DNA of 64,000 nt from Eubacterium xylanophilum ATCC 35991 (GTDB taxonomy: Bacteria; Bacillota; Clostridia; Lachnospirales; Lachnospiraceae), in assembly GCF_000518685.1 (NCBI RefSeq), contig NZ_KI912471.1, positions 170,287 through 234,286 of the forward strand. The letters run 5' to 3'. Made by a program: the position numbers and the translations under genes. The notes beneath the pieces were generated by a model. The model made no database searches and had not been told where the DNA came from. It saw nothing but the letters and a program-made list of their open reading frames with translations. Shown here piece by piece: positions 9,252 through 18,853 of the stretch (within the stretch, counting starts at the first letter, position 1; every line of letters begins with the position of its first letter).

Positions 9252-10055
9252 TTATCCGAGCTTTGAAATCATTTTTAATGCTCTATAATTTGCTTTTACA
9301 TCATGTACCCTAAATATACTACATCCGTTTAGTGCCCCGTAAATAGTCGTAGCTAATGTACCTTCTTCCCTTTCATTTACCGGAAGATCAAGTGCCAAAC
9401 CTATAACACTCTTTCTTGAGGTTCCAAGAAGAATAGGATATCCAAGTTTCTCAAGCTGTGAAACCTCTCTTATAATCTCTAGATTCTGCTCAAAACTCTT
9501 GGCAAATCCAACACCGGGATCAATACATATCTTGTCATCAGATATGCCATATTCCCTGGCAATATCTATACTCTCTTTCAAGTCCTCAATAACATCTGAG
9601 ACAAAGTTGTCATAATTAGCTTCTTTTTTGTTATGCATTAGGCATACAGAAGCATCATACTTTTTGACATATTCCGCAATGTTTTTGTCATACTTAAATC
9701 CCCAGATATCATTAATCATATCTGCCCCCGCATCCAATGCTGCCAGGGCAACCTTACCCTTGTAGGTGTCAACAGAAATGGGAATGTCAAACTCTTCTTT
9801 GACGCGTTTTAACACTGGAAGAAGTCTGCTAATCTCCTCTTCATCACTAATCTTATCATAGGATGGTCTCGTGGATTCTGCGCCAATGTCAATGATATCT
9901 GCTCCATCATTAACCATGCTCTCCACCCGCTTAAGCGCTGCGTCTATGCTATTGAACTTGCCACCATCAGAAAAAGAATCCGGAGTGACGTTCAATATTC
10001 CCATGACATAGTAATTATTTTCAGTATCATAACTCTTATTCCCTATAATCAACAT
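9252..10055 (-). CDS. folP: Dihydropteroate synthase
   Basis: Condenses the pterin pyrophosphate with p-aminobenzoate; this is the sulfonamide target. The 267-residue TIM-barrel has the signatures NVTPDSFSDGG, DIGAESTRPS, DMINDIWG and GTSRKSVIG. Length is normal. It is in the folE-folP-folBK order within the operon. Confidence 0.97.
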   Translation of the reverse strand: MLIIGNKSYDTENNYYVMGILNVTPDSFSDGGKFNSIDAALKRVESMVNDGADIIDIGAESTRPSYDKISDEEEISRLLPVLKRVKEEFDIPISVDTYKGKVALAALDAGADMINDIWGFKYDKNIAEYVKKYDASVCLMHNKKEANYDNFVSDVIEDLKESIDIAREYGISDDKICIDPGVGFAKSFEQNLEIIREVSQLEKLGYPILLGTSRKSVIGLALDLPVNEREEGTLATTIYGALNGCSIFRVHDVKANYRALKMISKLG

Positions 10056-10084
10056 AAAATCTCCTAACCTACATATAAATCTAA

Positions 10085-10633
10085 CTATCTTACAAGATTA
10101 ATAAACTCATCTCTTAATTCCTGCTTTTCAAAGCAGCCTCTCGTACAAATTGAGACAGTCTTTGAGCCTGGTTTTTTGATTCCACGCATAGTCATACACA
10201 TATGCTCCGCTTCAATCATGACAATAACACCCTCCGGCTCCAAGTTTTCCATGAGAGCATCTGCAATCTGACATGTGAGTTGTTCTTGAATCTGAGCACG
10301 TCTAGCATATACTTCGACCGCTCTTGCAAGTTTACTGAGACCAGCCACTTTACCAGTTGGAATATAGCCGATATGCACCTTGCCATAAAATGGTAAAAGG
10401 TGATGTTCACACAATGAATAAAAAGTTATATCTTTTTCAATTATGATATCTTTTTGTTCCGAGGAAAATACTCGGCTCAAGTGTGTCTTTGCATCGTCTG
10501 TATAACCCGCAAAAATCTCCTCGCACATGCTGGAGATTCTCTTAGGGGTATCGAGAAGACCCTCTCTAGTAGGGTCTTCTCCAATTCCTTCTAATAATAA
10601 TTTAACTGCCTCTTCGATTTTTTTCTTATCCAA
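10085..10633 (-). CDS. folE: GTP cyclohydrolase I
   Basis: First step of folate synthesis: GTP to 7,8-dihydroneopterin triphosphate. It has 182 residues, with [14 protein letters not shown] near the start, CEHHLLPF (zinc-binding Cys and His), [10 protein letters not shown] and HMCMTMRG. It follows glyA by 17 bases, placing pterin synthesis beside the enzyme that loads one-carbon units onto folate. Confidence 0.97.
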   Translation of the reverse strand: MDKKKIEEAVKLLLEGIGEDPTREGLLDTPKRISSMCEEIFAGYTDDAKTHLSRVFSSEQKDIIIEKDITFYSLCEHHLLPFYGKVHIGYIPTGKVAGLSKLARAVEVYARRAQIQEQLTCQIADALMENLEPEGVIVMIEAEHMCMTMRGIKKPGSKTVSICTRGCFEKQELRDEFINLVR

Positions 10634-10650
10634 AACGACATCTCCTAAAA

Positions 10651-11889
10651 TTAATACAAAGGATGTGAGTCAGTCAACTTCTTAACGATTGCTTTGGCCT
10701 TATCTTTGTTGGCATCAAAATCATTGATGAGCATAGCGATAGCCTCAGCGATCTCATCCATATCATTTACATCCATTCCTCTAGTTGTAACAGCAGCTGT
10801 TCCAAGTCTGATTCCACTTGTTACAAATGGGCTCTGAGGATCATTTGGAATAGTATTCTTATTCGCTGTAATATTAGCCTCGTCAAGCCATGCCTCTACC
10901 TCTTTACCGGTAAGACCCTTCTTAGCAAGGTCAACAAGCATAAGATGATTGTCTGTTCCGCCAGATACAATATCAACACCGCGCTTCATAAGTCCCTCGC
11001 TGAGAGCTTTTGCATTGGCAACAACATTCTTACCATATTCTTTGAAACTTGGATCCAAAGCCTCTTTGAAGCATACTGCTTTAGCTGCAATAACATGCAT
11101 AAGAGGACCACCCTGAATACCAGGGAAAATTGATTTGTTGAGCTTCATCTCGTTGGCAAATTCCTCACTTGAAAGAATCATACCACCACGAGGTCCACGA
11201 AGTGTCTTGTGAGTTGTAGTTGTTGTTACATGAGCATAAGGAATTGGGCTCTCATGAACACCGGCAGCTACAAGTCCAGCAATATGAGCCATATCTACCA
11301 TGAGATATGCTCCAACCATATCTGCAATCTCACGGAAACGCTTGAAGTCAATCTTACGGCAGTAAGCACTGGCACCAGCGATAATCATCTTAGGTTTACA
11401 CTCTTTGGCAATTCTCTCAACTTCATCATAATCGATGAATCCATCATCATTAACACCATAAGGAACGATATTGTAATATGTTCCAGAAATATTAGCTGGG
11501 CTTCCATGTGAAAGATGTCCGCCGTGATCAAGGTTCATACCCATAACAGTCTCGCCCGGCTTAACAAGGGCGAAGAATACTGCCATATTAGCCTGAGCAC
11601 CTGAATGAGGCTGTACATTGGCATATGTGCAACCAAACAACTCTTTGGCGCGATCTCTTGCAAGATCCTCAATGATATCTACATACTGACATCCACCATA
11701 ATAACGCTTTCCAGGGTATCCCTCTGCATACTTATTGGTGCATGTACTTCCCATAGCAGCCATAACAGCTTTGCTTACAAAATTTTCAGAAGCAATAAGC
11801 TCGATATGATCATTCTGTCTATCAGTCTCTAACTGCATTGCTTTTGCCAATTCTGGGTCAAAATTCTTTACTTCATCAAATGAATACAT
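10651..11889 (-). CDS. glyA: Serine hydroxymethyltransferase
   Basis: PLP enzyme that interconverts serine and glycine and gives methylenetetrahydrofolate. It has 412 residues, normal length. The PLP lysine lies in [14 protein letters not shown], and [18 protein letters not shown] and [12 protein letters not shown] are present. It lies 23 bases downstream of purD and 17 upstream of folE, linking purine synthesis to folate supply. Confidence 0.97.
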   Translation of the reverse strand: MYSFDEVKNFDPELAKAMQLETDRQNDHIELIASENFVSKAVMAAMGSTCTNKYAEGYPGKRYYGGCQYVDIIEDLARDRAKELFGCTYANVQPHSGAQANMAVFFALVKPGETVMGMNLDHGGHLSHGSPANISGTYYNIVPYGVNDDGFIDYDEVERIAKECKPKMIIAGASAYCRKIDFKRFREIADMVGAYLMVDMAHIAGLVAAGVHESPIPYAHVTTTTTHKTLRGPRGGMILSSEEFANEMKLNKSIFPGIQGGPLMHVIAAKAVCFKEALDPSFKEYGKNVVANAKALSEGLMKRGVDIVSGGTDNHLMLVDLAKKGLTGKEVEAWLDEANITANKNTIPNDPQSPFVTSGIRLGTAAVTTRGMDVNDMDEIAEAIAMLINDFDANKDKAKAIVKKLTDSHPLY

Positions 11890-11912
11890 ATTATATTTTC
11901 TCCTTTAATTAA

Positions 11913-13187
11913 TTATTTTACTTCATCTATTGCTTTACCGATATCATTTCTCATATACTTATTGTCAAATGATACCCACTTTGTCGCCTCATAGGCATTC
12001 TTTCTAGCCTCAACAAGGTCACTTCCCTTAGCAGTTACGCCAAGTACACGACCTCCATTAGTGACAATCTTGTCACCATCAAACTTTGTTCCGGCGTGGA
12101 AAACATAATAGCCATCTTTATTCTCAAAGTTCTCCAATCCTGTGATTTCCTTGCCTTTTTCGTAAGCGACAGGATAACCATCTGATGCAAGAACTACGCA
12201 TACAGCCGCATTATCTTCAAATTGAAGGTCAACCTCATCCAACTTTCCGTCGATACACGCATTCATGACATCTACAATGTCATTTTTCATTCTTGGCAAT
12301 ACTACCTGAGCTTCAGGATCTCCGAATCTCGCATTATATTCAAGAACCTTAGGGCCATCTTCTGTGAGCATGAGTCCCACAAACAGAATTCCAACAAAAT
12401 CGCGTCCCTCTGCTTTCATGGCATCCATTGTAGGTTGATATACTTTCTCTTCGCAAAAACGACTTACTTCATCATTATAAAACGGACTAGGTGAAAATGT
12501 TCCCATACCACCTGTATTAAGTCCTTCATCATTATCCTTTGCGCGCTTATGATCTTGAGCGCTGGTCATAGGTTTGATGTGTGTTCCATCGCAGTAGCAC
12601 AATACAGATACCTCTCTACCTGTCATAAACTCCTCGATGACAATCTGATTTCCGGCATCGCCAAATTGCTTATCTAGCATCAATGACTTGACACCTTCCT
12701 TGGCCTCATCCAATGTGTTGCAAATAAGCACTCCCTTGCCGAGAGCAAGTCCATCTGCTTTTAGTACGATAGGCATCTTGGCTGTCTCCAAATACTTGAG
12801 GGCAGCCTCTGGGTTGTCAAAATTCTCATAGGCAGCAGTTGGAATGTTGTACTTTTTCATAAGATCTTTTGAAAAAGCCTTACTTCCCTCAATGATAGCC
12901 GCATTCTTTCTTGGTCCAAAAACTCTTAAACCTCGTTTTTCAAACACATCTACCACTCCACCAACAAGTGGATCATCCATACCGATAATTGTGAGATCAA
13001 TCTCATTCTTCTCAGCAAAATCAGCTAATTTGTCAAATTCCATAGCACCGATATCTACGCACTCTGCAACTCCTGCAATACCTGCATTACCTGGTGCACA
13101 ATAAATCTTATCTACTTTATCACTCTTATTAACGCTAGTGGCAATCGCATGTTCACGTCCACCGCTTCCAACTATAAGAACTTTCAT
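11913..13187 (-). CDS. purD: Phosphoribosylamine-glycine ligase
   Basis: ATP-grasp ligase for the second step of purine synthesis, making GAR from phosphoribosylamine and glycine. It starts MKVLIVGSGGREHA, the family's hallmark, and has LKADGLALGKGV, TGGMGTFSP and EYNARFGDPEAQ. I chose ATG 13187 with GAGAGGTTCAG upstream; the frame is open seven codons earlier to an ATGA overlap with purN, which is also possible. Length from this start is 424. Confidence 0.96.
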   Translation of the reverse strand: MKVLIVGSGGREHAIATSVNKSDKVDKIYCAPGNAGIAGVAECVDIGAMEFDKLADFAEKNEIDLTIIGMDDPLVGGVVDVFEKRGLRVFGPRKNAAIIEGSKAFSKDLMKKYNIPTAAYENFDNPEAALKYLETAKMPIVLKADGLALGKGVLICNTLDEAKEGVKSLMLDKQFGDAGNQIVIEEFMTGREVSVLCYCDGTHIKPMTSAQDHKRAKDNDEGLNTGGMGTFSPSPFYNDEVSRFCEEKVYQPTMDAMKAEGRDFVGILFVGLMLTEDGPKVLEYNARFGDPEAQVVLPRMKNDIVDVMNACIDGKLDEVDLQFEDNAAVCVVLASDGYPVAYEKGKEITGLENFENKDGYYVFHAGTKFDGDKIVTNGGRVLGVTAKGSDLVEARKNAYEATKWVSFDNKYMRNDIGKAIDEVK

Positions 13188-13204
13188 CTGAACCTCTCTT
13201 TTCA

Positions 13205-13828
13205 TCAAATATGCTTCACTATATTACCCTCAAGCTTTAATCTGCCATTGGCAAAATCATCTATAGCTTGCGGTAAAATATTCCATTCTGCCTGCTCCAT
13301 TACTCGCTTTTGCAAAACTTCCGGAGTGTCATCATCTAAGACTTCAACTGCCTTTTGAGATATAATCGCTCCGTCATCTGCAATCTCATTTACAAAGTGA
13401 ACTGTAGCGCCGGTAACTTTGTTGCCCCTTTCTAGGACTTTCTCATGAACTTTAAGTCCATAGTAACCAGGACCACAATGAGAAGGAATCAAGGATGGAT
13501 GAATATTCATCATTCTTCCCTCAAAATGCTTCACTAGATTCTCCGGTAAAATCACAAGGAAACCAGCCAAAACAACTAAATCAACATTATAAGAGTCAAG
13601 ACATTCTATCATGGCCTCACCATATTCTTCAAGTGTAGAATAGTCTTTCTTTCTAATAAGCTTTGATTCAATGCCGTTAATCTTAGCTCTCTCCAATGCA
13701 TATGCATCGTCTTTGTTGCTTATGACTACAGACAACTTAGAATTTGTAATCTTTCCCGAGTTAACTGCATCTATAATTGCTTGAAGATTTGTTCCGCCTC
13801 CGGAAACAAGAACTGCAACATTTATCAT
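13205..13828 (-). CDS. purN: Phosphoribosylglycinamide formyltransferase
   Basis: Transfers the formyl group of 10-formyl-THF to GAR. It has 207 residues. VLVSGGGTNLQAII starts the chain, followed by the catalytic region MNIHPSLIPSHCG (HPSLIP motif) and an Asp in NEIADDGAII. It is 13 bases after purM. Confidence 0.97.
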   Translation of the reverse strand: MINVAVLVSGGGTNLQAIIDAVNSGKITNSKLSVVISNKDDAYALERAKINGIESKLIRKKDYSTLEEYGEAMIECLDSYNVDLVVLAGFLVILPENLVKHFEGRMMNIHPSLIPSHCGPGYYGLKVHEKVLERGNKVTGATVHFVNEIADDGAIISQKAVEVLDDDTPEVLQKRVMEQAEWNILPQAIDDFANGRLKLEGNIVKHI

Positions 13829-13841
13829 CTTTGCATCCTCT

Positions 13842-14867
13842 CTATAATAATGTTATTCCTTTATCTCCATCAACAATCTCACCCATGATATAAGGTGTCT
13901 CACCGGCTTTTCTAATAGCATCAACTGTGTTGTTAACATCATTAGCATCAACTGCAACAATCATACCAACACCCATGTTGTATGTATTAAACATATCATC
14001 TTCAGATACATCTCCATCTTTGGCCAACATCTGGAAAATTGGTGGAATAGTAAAGCTATCCTTGGAAATATTGGCATGTGTTCCATCCTTCAACATACGC
14101 GGAATATTTTCATAGAATCCACCACCTGTGATGTGACTGCATGCCTTAATAACAATACCGGCTTCCTTAATGGTGCTCAATGCCTTAACATATATCTTGG
14201 TTGGAGTCAGGAGCACATCACCGAGCTTACCTGAGATTGACTCATAGTGTCTGTTAAGCGCTTCCTCGTTCATGCTAAATACTTTTCTTACAAGCGAGAA
14301 ACCATTACTGTGCAAGCCAGAAGATGCGATTCCAACAAGAACATCGCCTGCCTTGAGATCTTTTCCTGTAATCATGTCCTGCTTGTCAACGATTCCCACT
14401 GAAAATCCAGCTAGGTCGTACTCATCCACTGGATAGAAACCAGGCATCTCTGCAGTTTCTCCTCCGATAAGTGCTGCCCCTGATTGACGACATCCATCAG
14501 CTACTCCACTAACTATCTTGGCAATTTTTTCTGGCTCATTCTTGCCGCAAGCGATATAGTCGAGGAAGAACAAAGGCATTCCTCCTGCACAGGCAATATC
14601 ATTAACGCACATTGCCACGCAATCAATACCGATAGTATCATGTTTGTCCATCAAAAATGCAAGTTTAAGCTTGGTTCCAACTCCATCTGTTCCTGAAACC
14701 AATGTAGGCTCCTTCATATTAGAAAAGCCTTTCATCGAAAATGCTCCGGAAAATCCACCGATATCAGTAAGTACTTCCGGTCTCATAGTTGAAGCAATAT
14801 GCTCTTTCATAAGTGAAACAGCCTTATATCCTGCTTCAATATCAACTCCTGCTTTTTTGTAATCCAT
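13842..14867 (-). CDS. purM: Phosphoribosylformylglycinamidine cyclo-ligase (AIR synthetase)
   Basis: ATP-dependent ring closure of FGAM to AIR. About 341 residues from ATG 14867, starting MDYKKAGVDIEAG as in the family. GTDGVGTKLKLAF, GGETAEMPGFY and HITGGGFYENIPR are present. An in-frame ATG six codons upstream (14885) has no ribosome site, whereas GGAGG lies before 14867. It is the first gene of the pur-glyA-fol-pheA operon. Confidence 0.96.
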   Translation of the reverse strand: MDYKKAGVDIEAGYKAVSLMKEHIASTMRPEVLTDIGGFSGAFSMKGFSNMKEPTLVSGTDGVGTKLKLAFLMDKHDTIGIDCVAMCVNDIACAGGMPLFFLDYIACGKNEPEKIAKIVSGVADGCRQSGAALIGGETAEMPGFYPVDEYDLAGFSVGIVDKQDMITGKDLKAGDVLVGIASSGLHSNGFSLVRKVFSMNEEALNRHYESISGKLGDVLLTPTKIYVKALSTIKEAGIVIKACSHITGGGFYENIPRMLKDGTHANISKDSFTIPPIFQMLAKDGDVSEDDMFNTYNMGVGMIVAVDANDVNNTVDAIRKAGETPYIMGEIVDGDKGITLL

Positions 14868-14921
14868 AGTCGCCAATTCCTCCATTAAAATATTTACTCA
14901 TTAAAGTTTTCTATGAAAATG

Positions 14922-14970
14922 CGATTATATGTACTTTTGAAAAAAGAACATACCTCGGCAATTTTCATAC
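14922..14970 (-). other. Predicted hairpin in the purM leader
   Basis: TATGAAAAT (14962-14970 on the minus strand) pairs with ATTTTCATA (14922-14930). An inner GTATGT/ACATAT pairing lies within the loop. It is in the leader of about 100 bases between the purM promoter and start. It does not match the purine riboswitch core. Role unknown. Confidence 0.4.
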
Positions 14971-14977
14971 TAAATGA

Positions 14978-15006
14978 TTATACCACAACTCTTTTTATAT
15001 TACAAG
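14978..15006 (-). promoter_or_regulatory. Promoter of the purM operon
   Basis: On the minus strand, TTGTAA (15001-15006) and TATAAT (14978-14983) are separated by 17 bases, with TGG preceding the -10 (extended -10). Confidence 0.7.
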
Positions 15007-15080
15007 ATACGAATTTTAAAGAAAAATGTCGAACATACTTCTGCTTCAAGTCATGCATGACATTTTTAAAGCATAAAATG

Positions 15081-15108
15081 TTGACTTCTAGTAGATTTTT
15101 GGTATAAT
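15081..15108 (+). promoter_or_regulatory. Promoter of the aldolase-like gene
   Basis: TTGACT (15081-15086) and TATAAT (15103-15108) with 16 bases between. The leader holds a small GGGC/GCCC hairpin (15131-15146) followed by a T-run just before the ribosome site. Confidence 0.7.
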
Positions 15109-15172
15109 ATAATTTGTGATTTTGTAAATAGGGCTCGTATATGCCCGCAAATTTTTTATGAGGAGTAATGTT

Positions 15173-16147
15173 ATGGAAACAAAAGGAACACTTCTATCCT
15201 ACCGCCCAGACATACGCGTAGTTGATGCTACCATACGCGATGGCGGACTTGTTAATGATTTTAGATTTACAGATGAGTTTGTAAAAAAGCTCTATGAGAC
15301 AAACATCAAAGCCGGTGTTGATTATATGGAGTTTGGATATAAAGCTTCAAAGGAAATTTTTGATACTAATGAATTTGGAATTTGGAAGTTCTGCGACGAA
15401 GAAGACATCAGAAGGATTGTCGGTGACAATGATACTGATATGAAGATTGCTGTTATGGCCGACGTAGGACGTACTGATTATAAAAAGGATATCATAGACA
15501 GAGCTGATAGTGTTATCGATCTCATCAGAATTGCTACATATATTAATACAATCCCTGCAGCAATCGAGATGGCTGAGTATTGTCATGAAAAGGGTTATGA
15601 GACAACAATCAATATCATGGCCGTTTCCAATGACAACGACGCTGATATCGATGAGGCACTGGAATTGATCTGTCAGAGTAACGTTGATGGAGTATATATT
15701 GTAGATAGTTACGGAGCTATATATCCGGAGCAGATGAGAAAACTCTCTGAGAAGTACTGTAGATTCGCAGAAAAAGCTGGTAAGTTTGTTGGAATTCATG
15801 CTCACAACAATCAGCAATTAGCTTTTGCTAATACAATCGAAGCCCTGAGAATGGGTGTTAGTTACTTGGATGTCACAGTTAATGGAATGGGACGTGGTGC
15901 AGGAAACTGTTCAAGTGAATTACTTCTTGGTTTCCTTAAAAACCCTAAGTTCTCTGTGATTCCACTTTTAGACTTCCTCGAGAAATACATGTTACCTCTC
16001 AAAGAACAGGGTGTGACATGGGGATATGATATACCGTATTTGTTGACCGGTCAGCTCAACCAGCATCCCCGAACAGCTATAGAGGCTATCAAACAAAAAA
16101 GAACTGACTACAAGAAGTTTTACGTAGATTTGTATGACTACAAATAG
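15173..16147 (+). CDS. DRE-TIM metallolyase, hydroxy-oxovalerate aldolase-like
   Basis: TIM-barrel enzyme of the HMG-CoA lyase/2-isopropylmalate synthase superfamily, 324 residues. VDATIRDGG near residue 19 supplies the Arg-Asp pair that defines the superfamily, and HAHNNQQ (near residue 215) the two metal-binding His. The overall layout is closest to 4-hydroxy-2-oxovalerate aldolases, but no acyl-CoA or dehydrogenase partner gene is present, so the substrate is unknown. I chose ATG 15173 because AGGAG lies upstream; a 5-codon extension is in frame. It is monocistronic. Confidence 0.8.
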   Translation: METKGTLLSYRPDIRVVDATIRDGGLVNDFRFTDEFVKKLYETNIKAGVDYMEFGYKASKEIFDTNEFGIWKFCDEEDIRRIVGDNDTDMKIAVMADVGRTDYKKDIIDRADSVIDLIRIATYINTIPAAIEMAEYCHEKGYETTINIMAVSNDNDADIDEALELICQSNVDGVYIVDSYGAIYPEQMRKLSEKYCRFAEKAGKFVGIHAHNNQQLAFANTIEALRMGVSYLDVTVNGMGRGAGNCSSELLLGFLKNPKFSVIPLLDFLEKYMLPLKEQGVTWGYDIPYLLTGQLNQHPRTAIEAIKQKRTDYKKFYVDLYDYK

Positions 16148-16159
16148 AAATATGTACAA

Positions 16160-16189
16160 AAAGCCGTATCCACTAATGGATACGGCTTT
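16160..16189. terminator. Bidirectional terminator between aldolase-like and small gene
   Basis: A perfect 13-bp stem (16160-16172 with 16177-16189) and loop CTAA, with A-rich sequence before and T-rich after. It can serve both convergent genes. Confidence 0.85.
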
Positions 16190-16242
16190 AACTTTACTTT
16201 GAATATTGAATTGATTAAAAAAACAAGCAACTAACTCATCTT

Positions 16243-16500
16243 CTATCGTTTAATACGATCACCATTCTCCAATACGAAAACAATGGTTTTTCCCTCTGGA
16301 ACTACATCCTTGATTAGACGATTGCCCAATCTCTTGTTAACCATATCTGCAGCACGCTTTCCAGCTGTAACTGCTCTATCCGCATCACCAACTTTAAGAG
16401 CTTCCTTGATATCTGTGCTATATATCTTAGTAGTCTTTGCCAAGTCAGTACTTTTGATAAAACTATCATACTTTGCTAATTTTCTTAATACCGATTTCAT
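16243..16500 (-). CDS. Small conserved-looking protein of unknown function
   Basis: 85 residues from ATG 16500, chosen because AAGGAGG lies eight bases upstream. The composition is basic and mostly helical (MKSVLRKLAKYD start), ending with a likely beta hairpin (KTIVFVLENGDRIKR). No signal peptide or membrane segment is seen. I do not recognise the family. It has its own promoter and shares the bidirectional terminator, so it is monocistronic and probably expressed. Not homologous to its neighbours. Confidence 0.65.
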   Translation of the reverse strand: MKSVLRKLAKYDSFIKSTDLAKTTKIYSTDIKEALKVGDADRAVTAGKRAADMVNKRLGNRLIKDVVPEGKTIVFVLENGDRIKR

Positions 16501-16583
16501 ACTCTCGTCCTCCTTCACAGTCTGTTACAAATGAAGGTTACACACCTTTATATTCTATATTCAATTGTCCTTCATCTAATTAT

Positions 16584-16612
16584 ATTTTATACTGTTTTGT
16601 ATATTTTTGCAA
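16584..16612 (-). promoter_or_regulatory. Promoter of the small unknown gene
   Basis: On the minus strand, TTGCAA (16607-16612) and TAAAAT (16584-16589) with 17 bases between. Confidence 0.55.
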
Positions 16613-16641
16613 TAGAAATTATTTAACTTAGATTGATTATC

Positions 16642-17475
16642 CTATATGTAAACTTCATCCCCCGAGTGAACATAACTCAATTGATCACCCATAATTGTCT
16701 TCATAATTTCATATGCCTCGATTCCGGTACAATGGCAAGTCACAAACTGGGCAGAATATTTTCGAAGTTCATATGCAATCTCTGATATTTCGTTTATCTC
16801 ATCTTCGTTGTAATCTGTTTTTTTCATGAGATGAAAGCCACTAATTACCATATGTGGATCTCCGTGAAAAAGCTTTCTATACTCATCCATAATGCTAAGA
16901 ATTCCATTGTGTGCGCATCCGGATATAAGAACATTTCCTTTCTCTGACTTCATCACAAGAAACTGTTCATGAGAAAAATCGTCCGGTATATACTCTCCAC
17001 CTCTTTTGACCAACAAACGACTATTGGCAAATGGCAATTTGTGAGTTCGATTGCCTATGGTAAACAAGCTCAACTCTTCGTCTATGTCATGATTGCCATC
17101 AAGCAATTGAAGCTGTGGCAGATCAGCGATTGCCTTGTCGATACCATTATAGCGATAACGGTGACAAGATTCATCTCCATCATCAGAATAATGTTCTTCC
17201 AGCGAAAGGCGTTGCATATAAATATTCGCCTCACTATTAATCTTCGAAAATGGCATTATTCCACCCGAATGATCATAGTGTCCGTGACTGAGTATCACAG
17301 TGTCCACCTCTGCGAGATCAATCCCAAGTTTACGTGCATTTTCGAGAGTAGCTTCTGTTGGACCAAGGTCAACAAGCAGCTTGTGCTTTTTAGTTTCTAT
17401 GAAAAAAGAAAGGCCATGTGCACTTACACATCCACTTGGCCCATCTGTATTCTCTATTAGATTAATTATTTTCAT
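16642..17475 (-). CDS. MBL-fold metallohydrolase
   Basis: Metallo-beta-lactamase-fold hydrolase of 277 residues. The metal-binding motif is ILSHGHYDHSGG near residue 62, with later His ligands in GCAHNG and near the C-terminal CHCTG. The N-terminal AHGLSF and LVDLGP pattern resembles the dihydropteroate-synthase-related MBL group; the real substrate is unknown. It is 16 bases after scpB and is the last gene of the long rimP-scpB operon. Confidence 0.85.
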   Translation of the reverse strand: MKIINLIENTDGPSGCVSAHGLSFFIETKKHKLLVDLGPTEATLENARKLGIDLAEVDTVILSHGHYDHSGGIMPFSKINSEANIYMQRLSLEEHYSDDGDESCHRYRYNGIDKAIADLPQLQLLDGNHDIDEELSLFTIGNRTHKLPFANSRLLVKRGGEYIPDDFSHEQFLVMKSEKGNVLISGCAHNGILSIMDEYRKLFHGDPHMVISGFHLMKKTDYNEDEINEISEIAYELRKYSAQFVTCHCTGIEAYEIMKTIMGDQLSYVHSGDEVYI

Positions 17476-17491
17476 ATTAGATCACCTGCAA

Positions 17492-18094
17492 TTACTCTAT
17501 TTCATCTGATGGTTCTTCTTGTTCCTCTTCCATAAGCCTTGCCATCACTTCTTTCTCAGCTTCTTCCTTGAAAGTATCGATGGTCTCTTGGTTGAGAATT
17601 GGAAGGTCTTCTAGCGAACCAATTCCAAAGTAGCGCAAGAACTCTTCTGTTGTGGCAAAGAGTATTGGACGTCCCGGCGCATCCAGTCTTCCAGCTTCAC
17701 ATATCAGATTGTATTCTACTAATTTATTGACAATATGGTCGCAATTAACGCCTCTTATCTTCTCTATTTCAAGTCTTGTTATCGGCTGTTTATAGGCGAT
17801 GATAGACAAAGTTTCAAGTGCAACATCTGTCAAAGTATGTTTCTTTGGCACGTGCGCAACTTTTATAAGTGCTTCATACATATCAGGCTTTGTACACATC
17901 TGAAATGCTCCGTCAAGTTCAATAATATGTATTCCCCTGTCCTCGTCTTCATATCGAACCATCATATTTCTAACCAATCTTCTGATAGTATCCTCATCAT
18001 GCTCGAGAGCCACTGCAAGTCTCTCAACTTCCACGGCTTCTCCAATTGTAAATAATACAGCTTCTATCGTAGCTTCTAACTCTTTTATATTCAC
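17492..18094 (-). CDS. scpB: Segregation and condensation protein B
   Basis: Winged-helix kleisin-interacting subunit of the SMC-ScpAB condensin that compacts and segregates the chromosome. It has 200 residues, normal length. It begins ELEATIEAVLFTIGEAV, and TLSIIAYKQPITRLEIEKIRGVN in the middle is the family core. It overlaps scpA by 4 bases, indicating coupled translation. Confidence 0.96.
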   Translation of the reverse strand: MNIKELEATIEAVLFTIGEAVEVERLAVALEHDEDTIRRLVRNMMVRYEDEDRGIHIIELDGAFQMCTKPDMYEALIKVAHVPKKHTLTDVALETLSIIAYKQPITRLEIEKIRGVNCDHIVNKLVEYNLICEAGRLDAPGRPILFATTEEFLRYFGIGSLEDLPILNQETIDTFKEEAEKEVMARLMEEEQEEPSDEIE

Positions 18095-18849
18095 GATTTT
18101 TCCTCGCTTTCTTCGCGATATGTAATCATAATATCATCGAATATTTCTTTTTGCACAATTGTCAGCTTTCCCATTTTCATCATCTCAAGTATTCCCAAAA
18201 AAGTGACAATCACATACGCACGACCATATCCATTTTCAAGAATCTTTCTAAAGCTGAAAGTCTTCTCTCGCTTTGCATAATTTTCAAGAAATACGATATG
18301 ATCCTCCAGACTAATTTCTTCTTTCTCTATCTCTCCAAATTTACTTCTGATTGGATCGATCTTATCCACTTGCTTTTTCATCACGGAATTAAATATTCCC
18401 TGCAACTTTGCAAGCGTAATATCATTGAGCAAGTCTGATATAGGCACATCTTCAGTGAAATTCTTCACCTCGTCGGGAAGAGTCTCTTTTTTATAGAACA
18501 CTCGCCCTGCATCAACTTGTCTATCCTTCAATTCAAAGGAAGCATACTTGTACATCTTGTACTCGAGAATTCTCTCCACAAGCTCCTGTCTAGGATCTTC
18601 ATACTCTTCATCTTCCTCTTCAACCGGCAAAAGCATCTTGGATTTAATCTTGACAAGGGTGGCAGCCATGACGAGAAACTCACTCATAATATCCATATTG
18701 GCCTTCTCCATCTGCTGCACATAATCCAAGTATTGCTCTGTAATGAGAACTATTGGAATATCATAAATATCAACTTTATTCTTTTCTATCAGATGTAATA
18801 AAAGGTCTAGAGGGCCCTCAAAGACCTCTAACTTTACAGGTATTCCCAC
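18091..18849 (-). CDS. scpA: Segregation and condensation protein A
   Basis: Kleisin subunit that bridges the SMC heads. It has 252 residues. It begins KLEVFEGPLDLLLHLIEKNKVDIYDIPI, the family signature, has an acidic middle (EEEDEEYEDP), and ends with a winged-helix segment. Start ATG follows the phosphoesterase stop by 4 bases. Confidence 0.97.
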   Translation of the reverse strand: MGIPVKLEVFEGPLDLLLHLIEKNKVDIYDIPIVLITEQYLDYVQQMEKANMDIMSEFLVMAATLVKIKSKMLLPVEEEDEEYEDPRQELVERILEYKMYKYASFELKDRQVDAGRVFYKKETLPDEVKNFTEDVPISDLLNDITLAKLQGIFNSVMKKQVDKIDPIRSKFGEIEKEEISLEDHIVFLENYAKREKTFSFRKILENGYGRAYVIVTFLGILEMMKMGKLTIVQKEIFDDIMITYREESEEKS

Positions 18850-18853
18850 AGTC

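Noticed and set aside
15022..15034. PurR box upstream of purM
   Set aside because: A TCGAACAT stretch is close to the PurBox core, but it is a single degenerate site without its inverted partner.
14886..15172. Purine, tetrahydrofolate or preQ1 riboswitch in the purM or aldolase leader
   Set aside because: I could not find the conserved core of any of these in either leader.
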